Origin: Amia ocellicauda
Lineage: Eukaryota > Chordata > Actinopteri > Amiiformes > Amiidae
Direction of reading: 5' to 3'
Assembly (NCBI RefSeq): GCF_036373705.1
Contig: NC_089851.1
Span: forward strand, 46,497,470-46,561,469
DNA: 64,000 nucleotides
Position 1 is the stretch's first letter; every line of letters starts with the position of its first letter. Positions 55,161-64,000 of the stretch are shown piece by piece. The notes beneath the pieces are model-generated. The model was given only the letters and a program-made list of their open reading frames with translations, was not told the origin of the DNA and did not search any database. The position numbers and the translations under genes are program-made.

Positions 55161-57379
55161 GTGTTGTTTTTACTGCATGCGTTGAGCATGTTCTAATGAG
55201 TGTAGCTGGTAGGAGAACAGAGGAGTCTGTGTTGGGAGGAAGTGAATGTGCAGGTGATATGAAAAAACACTTGTGCCTTGAGAAAAGGCCCAAAATTTGT
55301 ATTAGAAGAAAGGTGCTCATGTGCAGAGGTGAAGGTCAGAGGTCAATTCCCAGTTCTGTTGTCCTGGATTGTAGAATTCACATTACTTGTGAATGTAATA
55401 CATTTGGTAATCAACACCCAACTAATTGGAACAGAGACCCCTACTGGTCAGAACATCTTATAATATGTGTGCTATGTGTTTACAAAACCATTATCTATAT
55501 TTAGCAGAAGCCTTGCAGAGTCAGATCGTAGGACTAAATCCCCAGCCTGGCAGGTGCTTTAATGTTTTAATCGTCACAACACAGTGGGATTGACCCCACG
55601 GTTTACATACAATGCATAGGACACAACATGCTACGAACTCAGTGACTGTCAGTGGCCTAGATATTTCAGTCTTTTCGTCAGCTGTAGAACCCCAGTTTCA
55701 CGCTTCAGAGCAAGTGCGGTGGCCAGTGAGGGATGCCAGGCGGTTCGCCATCCTTTGACATTACCCCCTAACATCTGATACATTTCAGAAGAACGTACAG
55801 ACGCGTAATTGTCTTTGCTGCAGGGCTTAATGCAAGACATCGTCTTGGCCAAAACTCAATTCACGCACCTGTACTTATATCTAACTTACATCCACCTTTG
55901 CTGTAATGATAGTCTAATTAAACTGTCAAGGCAGCAGCTTATGAAACAGTGTCAGCATACAGCTCAGTCACCCCTGTCACCCCCGCCCCCCACTTTCTTT
56001 TGTGCTGTTTCCATTCTTCTTGCTTGCTAATAATAGCTCCTCTTGCTGTTGGAAAGACAGAGCTCAGGCAGCTGTACAGAAGTGTACTTAAAGCAGTTAA
56101 ACACGAAAGCAACTTGTCTACAAAATGGTTTCAGTTAAATATGTTTGACATTTAAGTAATTGAGATAATGAACTTGGTGAAATATAATCATCATTAATTT
56201 TGTTGTTTTTATTTTTTAAACTAATCACTTAATTTTATCAAGTCCATTCTAGTTTGTTTAAGCTGCATTTTACATTGATACATCAAGGCTCTCAGTATGC
56301 TGAGGAAGCGTTCAGATCACGTTGAGGATACAGCTGTAGAACACCATTGTCATGAATTATGGAAAATGGAGAAAGAAAAAGAAAGAAAGAACTTAATCAT
56401 TAGATTACAACTTCAAAAAAAATGTTTTGCTTGATTTTACATTCAGTTCAGCAAAATCTTGTGGTGAGCTATACACAAAAATTTATTTAACCATTCATTA
56501 CTCCAGAGGTTTAGTTTTTCAGTAATTTTCATAGTTTTTTTCCTTGGCTTTTTTCAGTGTCAGTGAGTGCTTTAATAGGATGTATCAGAAGCAATATGTA
56601 GTCTATAGAGTACTTTCAGAAAATGAATAAAACAATGACCATGTGAAAAATGAAACCCAGACACATCTTCAGGGTCTTACAGAACTGGAAATGTCAAAGG
56701 GTTTCATGACCTTTTCCTGTTTTACTGATCATGGTGATTTTAATCCCACCACTAAGAAATTCCCCTCGGCACTAGAGAAATATGGCTTATTGTGCACTTT
56801 TGGAATGGAGGAGAGAAATAAATCAAACTGTAACTGAAATTCAGTAGCACCTGGAAGATTTGGTATTATAATGCTGGGTTTTTGTGTTTCGTTATTTAAT
56901 GCATAATGAAAATAAGTGTAAGGGCAACCCCTATTATATATATATATATTATATTTTTCCCAATTAATTTGTCATGGTCGTGTAACAGTTATTTGATGCA
57001 CTGCTTTGGTCTAAAATTTCCATAGACCCAATATAGGAAAATGATCCATCAATTAAAAACAGTCTGAAGTCTAATGTTGCCGGTTTACATTTAATCCCTG
57101 AGTGTGTGATAATGCATTTATTTTAGTGGCAGTAGCCTACAATAGGCAAACAACACTGCAGTCAAGCTATGTGATTAGGATACACAAACATGTAAACATG
57201 GCAACTCAAAAGGCGTACTTATTGTGTTTAAAGTTGTTAAATGTTGTGTAAGGAGTGACAACTCTGAGACAGCTGTTTCCAGTAAAACATGTTACAATTT
57301 TATCTTGAGAGCCAAAGTCCTCGCGCCGTACACAGTAATCAATGACGTATCATAACAGTACTGTACATCCGACATAACT
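55160..57379. other. Non-coding DNA
   Basis: No feature is recognised. Open frames at 55,196-55,504 and 56,643-56,837 have no family resemblance and no convincing splice context. Confidence 0.4.
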
Positions 57380-58075
57380 ACTTAATACCCACACTGTAGA
57401 ACTGTGTGTTACTGTAACTCACTGCAGCACTGTAACTCAGTGTGCAGACATAACAGTATGGTATGGTTCTGAATTGTACTGATGTTTTTCCTTCCCATTT
57501 TTATTGTTTTTCGTCTCACAATGAAAGAGATACAGTTCTTCAGGTTCGCACAATATACAGTCAAGCAACACTTGAAGCTTGAATAGTTTATTATACTTAC
57601 ATTTTCAAGATCACATTAAGTCAGTAGAAGTGTATACATTTCCTGCTTTGAAAGACTGTACCTTTGGCGTAGCGGTTTTGTCTCTCCGCTGAAGTGCTCA
57701 GAGGTGTGCCTGGGATGGCGCGGTTCGAATCCGAGTGGCAGCTCTGTAGAGGAAGAGTTTTGATGGTGAGAGTGTAATGCTATTGTAACGTGTTGTCTCT
57801 CTGAGATGGGCCTGAGATGGTGCAGTTCAGACTGGGCCCTGGCTGCACACGTTACACATATTGTATTTAAATTAGGGACATGCTTCTTCTTATTATTATT
57901 TACATGTAAAAGTATTTTTTTACTGCCTAGTCTGTTGCTCTAGAGAAACCTGACTTCGCCCTATTGTACTGTACAGTGTAATGGACTGTATTTTACTGTA
58001 ATACACTGTACTGTGATTTCATACACTGTTGTACTATAGTACACCGTGCTGCACTGAAACACTGTACTGTAATCA
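57380..58075. repeat. ACTGTA-rich cryptic repeat flanking a SINE
   Basis: Variants of TACTGTA, ACTGTAAC and ACACTGTA recur many times in two clusters, 57,390-57,475 and 57,960-58,075. The spacing is irregular, so this is a degenerate, non-tandem simple repeat. Confidence 0.5.
57650..57880 (+). repeat. tRNA-derived SINE
   Basis: An A box TGGCGTAGCGGT (57,665-57,676) and an exact B box GGTTCGAATCC (57,722-57,732) are spaced as in an RNA polymerase III internal promoter. The T arm pairs at four of five positions, but no acceptor stem closes. The downstream part is not tRNA-like. This fits a SINE head rather than a functional tRNA gene. Ends are approximate. Confidence 0.6.
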
Positions 58076-58299
58076 TAGCTAGGGGTGTGGTTGTGTCTTA
58101 TTTAATGATAACTTTACTGGTACACTACAGATTTTTCATTACAATGTTAAATTTACCTGTTGTGTGCTCAGATCATTTTCAGCTGTGGAAAGATGTTCTT
58201 TGGTTTAGTCTTTCGTGTAATATGAGGTATTCCGGATTAAGATGAAGGTGTCTCTGTTTTCTAAGGATCCAATGATTGTTTGATGTGATGTGATGTTGT

Positions 58300-59150
58300 T
58301 TGAGGTGAAGTGAATAACACTGATAATCTTGTTATCATGGCACCTGTCGGTGGGATATATTAGGCAGCAAATGAACATTTTGTCGTCAAAGTTGATGTGT
58401 TAGAAGCAGGAAAAATGGGCAAGCGTAAGGATCTGAGCGACTTTGAAAAGGGCCAAATTGTGATGGCTAGACGACTCAGAGCATCTCCAAAACTGCAGCT
58501 CTTGTGGGGTGTTCCAGGTCTGCAGTGGTCAGTACCTATCAAAAGTGGTCCAAGGAAGGAAAAGCGGTGAACCGGCGACAGGGTCATGGGCGGCCAAGGC
58601 TGGGCACGTGGGGAGCGAAGGCTGGCCCGTGTGGTCCGACCCAACAGACGAGCTACTGTAGCTCAAAGCTGAAAAAGTTCATGCTGGTTCTAATAGAAAG
58701 GTGTCAGTACACACAGTGCATCACAGTTGGTTGCGTATGGGGCTGCGTAGCCGTAGAACAGTCAGGGTGCCCATGCTGACCCCTGTCAACTGCCGAAAGT
58801 GCCTACAATGGGCAGGTGAGCATCAGAACTGGACCACGGAGCAATGGAAGAAGGTGGCCTGGTCTGATTAATCACAAGTTCAAGGTGTTGACTTGGCCTC
58901 CAAATTCCCCAGATCTCAATCCAATCGAGCATCTGTGGGATGTGCTGGACAAACAATTCCGATCCATGGAGGCCCCACCTCGCAACTTACAGGACTTAAA
59001 GGATCTGCTGCTAATGTCTTGGTGCCAGATACCACAGCACACCTTCAGAGGTCTAGTGGAGTCCATGCCTCGACGGGTCAGGGCTGTTTTGGCGGCAAAA
59101 GGGGGACCTACACAATATTAGGCAGGTGGTCATAATGTTATGGCTGATCG

Positions 59151-59159
<9 letters not shown>
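58300..59159 (+). mobile_element. Tc1-like relic (GGCTGATCGGTG end)
   Basis: The right end TTATGGCTGATCGGTGTGTG is a known type of Tc1 terminus in fish. No matching inverted left end is found, so the left side is truncated or rearranged and the start given is approximate. It borders the TA run that hosts DD36E copy 5. Confidence 0.7.
58415..59121 (+). pseudogene. Tc1-type transposase, deleted and frameshifted
   Basis: It starts MGKRKDLSDFEKGQIVMARR, then is frameshifted. Pieces such as STYQKWSKEGKAVNRRQGHG and the EQWKKVAWS motif are in different frames. Sequence then jumps to [20 protein letters not shown], so the first catalytic motif is cut and the QQDNA motif is missing. The C-terminus is intact (AAKGGPTQY). 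Confidence 0.88.

Positions 59160-59189
<30 letters not shown>
59160..59189. repeat. (TA)n microsatellite between two transposons
   Basis: A TA run separates the Tc1 relic from DD36E copy 5 and resumes at 60,411-60,448. Confidence 0.9.
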
Positions 59190-59192
<3 letters not shown>

Positions 59193-60407
59193 TGACCTAA
59201 AGGATTATTAGGAACACCTGTTCAATTTCTCATTAATGCAATTATCTAACCAACCAATCACATGGCAGTTGCTTCAATGCATTTAGGGGTGTGGTCCTGG
59301 TCAAAACAATCTCCTGAACTCCAAACTGAATGTCTGAATGGGAAAGAAAGGTGATTTAAGCAATTTTGAGCGTGGCATGGTTGTTGGTGACAGACGGGCC
59401 GGTCTGAGTATTTCACAATCTGCTCAGTTACTGAGATTTTCACGCACAATCATTTCTAGGGTTTACAAAGAATGGTGTGAAAAGGGAAAAACATCCAGTA
59501 TGCGGCAGTCCTGTGGGCGAAAATGCCTTGTTGATGCTAGAGGTCAGAGGAGAATGGGCCGACTGATTCAAGCTGATAGAAGAGCAACTTTGACTGAAAT
59601 AACCACTCGTTACAACCGAGGTATGCAGCAAAGCATTTGTGAAGCCACAACACGTACAACCTTGAGGCGGATGGGCTACAACAGCAGAAGACCCCACCGG
59701 GTACCACTCATCTCCACTACAAATAGGAAAAAGAGGCTACAATTTGCACAAGCTCACCAAAATTGAACAGTTGAAGACTGGAAAAATGTTGCCTGGTCTG
59801 ATGAGTCTCCATTTCTGTTGAGACATTCAGATGGTAGAGTCAGAATTTGGCGTAAACAGAATGAGAACATGGATCCATCATGTCTTGTTACCACTGTGCA
59901 GGCTGGTGGTGGTGGTGTAATGGTGTGGGGGATGTTTTCTTGGCACACTTTAGGCCCCTTAGTGCCAATTGGGCATCGTTTAAATGCCACGGCCTACCTG
60001 AGCATTGTTTCTGACCATGTCCATCCCTTTATGACCACCATGTACCCATCCTCTGATGTCTACTTCCAGCAGGATAATGCACCATGTCACAAAGGTCGAA
60101 TCATTTCAAATTGGTTTCTTGAACATGACAATGAGTTCACTGTACTAAATTGGCCCCCACAGTCACCAGATCTCAACCCAATAGAGCATCTTTGGGATGT
60201 GGTGGAATGGGAGCTTCATGCCCTGGATGTGCATCCCACAAATCTCCATCAACTGCAAGATGCTATCCTATCAATATGGGCCAACATTTCTAAAGAATGC
60301 TTTCAGCACCTTGTTGAATCAATGCCACGTAGAATTAAGGCAGTTCTGAAGGCGAAAGGGGGTCAAACACAGTATTAGTATGGTGTTCCTAATAATCCTT
60401 TAGGTGA

Positions 60408-60410
<3 letters not shown>
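59190..60410 (+). mobile_element. DD36E Tc1/mariner element, copy 5
   Basis: 1,221 bp with TA at 59,188-59,189 and 60,411-60,412. The left inverted repeat has one change (CACTGACC for CACTCACC); the right is intact. It sits inside a TA microsatellite. Confidence 0.95.
59338..60378 (+). pseudogene. DD36E transposase, copy 5, single nonsense codon
   Basis: It is full length relative to copy 2, with one glycine fewer in the Gly run. A TGG-to-TGA change at 59,764-59,766 stops translation after HQN, before the catalytic domain. All three catalytic residues are still encoded downstream in the same frame. Confidence 0.92.
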
Positions 60411-60412
<2 letters not shown>

Positions 60413-60451
<39 letters not shown>

Positions 60452-60993
60452 CCCCCCTCCCCCCCCGTATTTACTAATCAGCTTGAGGAATTATTTTGAA
60501 ATAGTATATTTAAAAGTAAAAGAATATTGAGAATATTGATAAGTTTCTTCAGACAAAATTTACAATGTACCATACCTCTTAATGTCACACGATGTGACCT
60601 CTGCTACCTGTCATTTCTCCTCCACCTGATGTAAAAAGCAACATCTGCACTTCAGAACTTTGTACTGTAATTGATCTCATAATGTCATGATTTTAAATAC
60701 TTGTACCGCACTTTGCTGGAATATTTGATTTAAAAATTATTTTACTGGCTGAATTGTGTTTTTGAAATCTTACTCTGTTAAAGGCGAAAAATGCCTTTTA
60801 CGTATAAATAAAAGGACAGGAGAGGTGACTTCACTGACAGTCAGTCTTGCTGGCAGAGAGCCAGGGATTACTGACATGGCTCCCTGTCACCTGAGAGACT
60901 TTGAAAACTATCTCCTCTTCCCGGAGGGCAGACCTGGGAATCACACTTGCTTAAGGCAGGTGTCGTACTCTTTCTTCTGGGTAAAATACCTAT
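60413..60993. other. TA run and non-coding DNA
   Basis: After the TA run there is an unremarkable stretch. A frame at about 60,830-60,959 reads HLRDFENYLLFPEGRP before a possible donor CAG|GTGTCG. It could be an exon but has no recognised relative, and its phase does not fit the exon at 62,240. Confidence 0.35.
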
Positions 60994-61929
60994 TTAACAG
61001 TGAGAGACAGAATAACAACAAAAAAATCCAGAAAAACGCATTTCAAAAAAGTTATAAATTGATTTGCATGTTAATGAGGGAAATAAGTATTTGACCCCTT
61101 CGACTTAGTACTTGGTGGCAAAACCCTTGTTGGCAATCACAGAGGTCAGACGTTTCTTGTAGTTGGCCACCAGGTTTGCACACATCTCAGGAGAGATTTT
61201 GTCCCACTCCTCTTTGCAGATCCTCTCCAAGTCATTAAGGTTTCGAGGCTGACGTTTGGCAACTCGAACCTTCAGCTCCCTCCACAGATTTTCTATGGGA
61301 TTAAGGTCTGGAGACTGGCTAGGCCACTCCAGGACCTTAATGTGCTTCTTCTTGAGCCACTCCTTTGTTGCCTTGGCTGTGTGTTTTGGGTCATTGTCAT
61401 GCTGGAATACCCATCCATGACCCATTTTCAATGCCCTGGCTGAGGGAAGGAGGTTCTCACCCAAGATTTGACGGTACATGGCCCCGTCCATCGTCCCTTT
61501 GATGCGGTGCAGTTGTCCTGTCCCCTTAGCAGATAAACACCCCCAAAGCATAATGTTTCCACCTCCATGTTTGACGGTGGGGATGGTGTTCTTGGGGTCA
61601 TTCCTCCTCCTCCAAACACGGCAAGTTGAGCTGATGCCAAAGAGCTCGATTTTGGTCTCATCTGACCACAGTTATTTTGTGTTTCTTCCATTTGCGAATA
61701 ATCGCACCAACTGTTGTCACCTTCTCACCAAATCAAATACTTATTTCCCTCATTAACATGCAAATCAATCTATAACTTTTTTGAAATGCATTTTTCTGGA
61801 TTTTTTTGTTGTTATTCTGTCTCTAACTGTTAAAATACACCTACGATTAAAATTATAGACTGATCATTTCTTTGTCAGTGGGCAAATGTACAAAATCAGC
61901 AGGGGATCAGATACTTTTTTCCCTCACTG
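60994..61929 (-). mobile_element. Tc1-like DD34E element, truncated copy
   Basis: It is the same family as 10,965-12,148, in the opposite orientation. The right end is complete (GCAGGGGATCAGATAC to TCCCTCACTG, then TA at 61,930-61,931). The left end starts inside the long inverted repeat, at CAGTGAGAGACAG, so about 80 outer bases are missing. The inner parts of the two repeats still pair (60,994-61,095 with 61,733-61,850). Confidence 0.88.
61105..61691 (-). pseudogene. DD34E Tc1 transposase, truncated copy
   Basis: The C-terminal half is open from [13 protein letters not shown] to NKGFATKY and carries the [11 protein letters not shown] and [11 protein letters not shown] motifs. Upstream frames hold the [15 protein letters not shown] segment, and the DNA-binding half is deleted. 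Inactive. Confidence 0.88.
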
Positions 61930-62239
61930 TACACACACGTTTAAATAATTTCACATATGCTGGTTGTCGATATGATGTGGTCAGTTGCAATCACTCAGAC
62001 AATATAGAAAGTGGGGACTGGGTCTTGCCTGCTCCCTAGTTTAGAATCTGTTTCTATAGTAGCCATACACCAAATTTGTAGCACTTCATGGGAGCAATAG
62101 TTGAGAAGTGAGGGTCCATTTTTACTGGGTGAATGTGTTTCCAAAAATGCATAGAAACGTAAAGAAAAAAATGTAATGGGAGCAAAACTGGCCATTTGAA
62201 ACTTGTGTGAATGCACCTCTTTTTCTCTCCCACATCCAG

Positions 62240-62411
62240 CCGGCTGGATTTGGAGGCAGAATCAAGAGAGGAAGGAAATGTGATGCTGGACGGTTGTGTT
62301 GATTTCCTGGTGATGGGAGAGGATGTTGTTCAGATTAAACCAGAACAGTTTGCAAACTTAAGTGCTGAACTGAAAACATATATTGCTGCACATCCTGCCT
62401 TGCATATGTAA
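62240..62411 (+). CDS. Coding exon of an unidentified gene
   Basis: After a strong pyrimidine tract and acceptor (TTTTTCTCTCCCACATCCAG), a 56-codon frame reads RLDLEAESREEGNVMLDGCV, then FLVMGEDVVQIKPEQFANLS and a TAA at 62,409-62,411. Codon use and the acidic, amphipathic composition look genuinely coding. The first base completes a codon begun in an upstream exon, so the exon starts in phase 2. It may be a terminal exon, or it may splice out at CATAT|GTAAAT just before the stop. I do not recognise the family. MSRB2, expected here from human gene order, does not match. Confidence 0.5.
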
Positions 62412-64000
62412 ATTATCAGTAAAATCTGAGGAAGTAATTATACTGATATGTATCACCATCAGAACCAAGTAAGCCCATGATCAGTAAACATATCTTTCGA
62501 ACATGACTGATCAACTGGTGGCACACAAGTCTGAGGAGCCACTGCAGCTGTTTTCTAAGTGCAGATGTAATGCAGACAGAAGATGCTTTCTGTATTTGAT
62601 AATTAAGTGATTATATTTGAATATCATTATTAATTAAACAATTATTGTTATCATTTACTGCTATGCATAGATCATAGTACCATAGCCGTGGAAGCTGATT
62701 ACCTATTGCCTAAGTGATATTAGCCTGCTGATTACATAAAAGTGTTGCTGAAATATGCTGACAAAATTCAAGTATGCATTGCTCATTCTGTTTAATTGTT
62801 ATTAAAAAAAACTGCAGGCATTTATTTGCAGCAACTAAGAAGAATAAATACATATCATCACATTTGTTTTTACTAACAATGGCATATTTATCCCAAACCT
62901 GTATGGTTACGTTGATAATGCAGGGATACAATCAAATGTAACACATTGAATTACATACAAATCCCAAGAAACTGATGAATAATTGTATTGGATTTTATCT
63001 GCCAAAATAAAATTGAAGGGTGTTACAGAATGAGAAGGGACAACAGTTCAACAGGTATTGCACAGTATTATCATTAGAATTACCGTGCTATAAAGTTCAT
63101 ATAAAACTCTGGAGTGGCTGAAGCTTATAGACACACAGAAATGCAGTTTGATGTGGTCTTAAGACAAATGGCGTTTTCATGGCCTAGCAATTTCTGAATT
63201 ACTTCCTTGAAGATCCAATAAAGGGACGAGCTACCAGAGGCAGTTTATACTGTGACATTGTGACAGCATAACGAGTTATGAGATACCCAGGGTGGCAATT
63301 TCTCAGAGGATCATAATCGACATTCCTTAGAGGCAGTAGCCGGGACACAGAGAGGCAGGCGGGTTATCAGAGTTTCACTGCGCTTCAGTTCGCACTCATT
63401 TCAGGCCACGAAAGCTTGTGTTGGCGGCTCGCCTTGTTCAGGGGAAAAGGTTTTGGAAACATTAGGGGAGAGCTTCCATTATTGACAATCAGAATCTGTC
63501 AGGTCATCTTGCTCCCTTGGTTGCTACTTGATCCTAGAAGCTCATAATACTAATATATTATATTTATGAAATGCATTTCATTAAGTATGAAGAGTGCTTT
63601 GCAAAAATGTGTTTTGACGTAATTTAACTCATGACAGTCCTCAAGTTACAATAGGGAGTATAATTGTAATATAAGTTTTAAAATATGTTGGAAACAGACC
63701 AATTTGCTTCAAAACATTTCAAGTTTTGTTCTTGATTTCCACAGCATTTCATTTTATGTAGAAAAAATCACTACAAATCAGAAAAAGGAACAATAGATAT
63801 TGGTTATGATGTATTTAATTGGATAAGGCAAATCCTTGGCCTTAATGACTGCTGCAAGGTAGAACAAAGTGTTTCAATTACATTATATTTCTGCTAATCA
63901 TGGAAGCCATTGTCGTTTACATTGTGTGGCACAGACAGCCAATTGTTTTGGTCTATACGTCAGATGCGCTGGAGCCACGAGGACTTGTCGAAGAACTGCG
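62412..64000. other. Non-coding DNA to the window end
   Basis: AT-rich sequence with no recognised exon. Several AATAAA motifs occur (for example near 63,007), any of which could serve the exon above if it is terminal. A GC-richer patch at about 63,285-63,440 is unexplained. Confidence 0.4.

Noticed and set aside
54982..55320. Minus-strand frame with a Tyr-Ile repeat
   Set aside because: It is a translation of the (AT)n microsatellite.
57655..57735. Functional tRNA gene
   Set aside because: The A and B boxes are good, but no acceptor stem closes and the T arm has a mismatch. A SINE explains it better.
1..64000. CRISPR array, bacterial defence island, operon or phage
   Set aside because: Spliced vertebrate genes, microsatellites and Tc1 elements show this is animal nuclear DNA. 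The tandem repeats lack the repeat-spacer pattern of CRISPR.

Overview
The window is vertebrate nuclear DNA, almost certainly from a ray-finned fish. It has spliced genes with GT-AG introns, CpG-rich promoters, long (TA)n and (ATT)n microsatellites, and many Tc1/mariner insertions of families common in fish genomes. The 3' end of a CR1/L2-like LINE appears twice. I recall this LINE tail from non-teleost fishes such as gar, bowfin and sturgeon, but the species cannot be fixed from the sequence alone.

Layout. Positions 1-132 (minus strand) are the first coding exon of PIP4K2A, with a CpG-rich promoter up to about 760. Positions 760-16,800 are intergenic and mostly transposons: a deleted Tc1 element (1.8-3.1 kb), DD36E Tc1/mariner copy 1 (4.3-5.5 kb), a 3.27-kb LTR element with a Gag-like, proline-rich ORF and no pol (6.39-9.66 kb), a DD34E Tc1 element (10.97-12.15 kb), DD36E copy 2 with an intact transposase (12.16-13.38 kb), and DD36E copy 3 (14.65-15.87 kb). 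Positions 16.8-38.6 kb hold a complete ARMC3 gene on the plus strand. It has a promoter with an RFX-type X-box, one probable non-coding exon and 17 coding exons that join without a frame error into 837 codons plus a stop. Its introns carry nested transposons (a LINE inside a Tc1 element at 20.0-22.2 kb), DD36E copy 4, a PIF/Harbinger-type MITE and a tRNA-derived SINE.

Downstream of ARMC3, 38.9-40.5 kb holds a decayed hAT transposase with a MITE inside it and a LINE tail beside it. An unassigned CpG island lies at 41.5-42.4 kb. It is followed on the same strand by exon-like segments, including a short exon with a strong Kozak ATG at 45,168. A separate convincing but unidentified coding exon lies at 62,240-62,411. 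The rest is AT-rich non-coding DNA with hAT MITEs, a second hAT relic, a second SINE, a Tc1 relic, DD36E copy 5 and a truncated DD34E element.

The order PIP4K2A(-) then ARMC3(+) matches human 10p12 as I know it. MSRB2, the next gene there, was not found. The observations most worth pursuing are the LTR-flanked Gag plus proline-rich ORF without pol, the intact DD36E transposase among broken siblings, the X-box of ARMC3, and the unidentified gene downstream.
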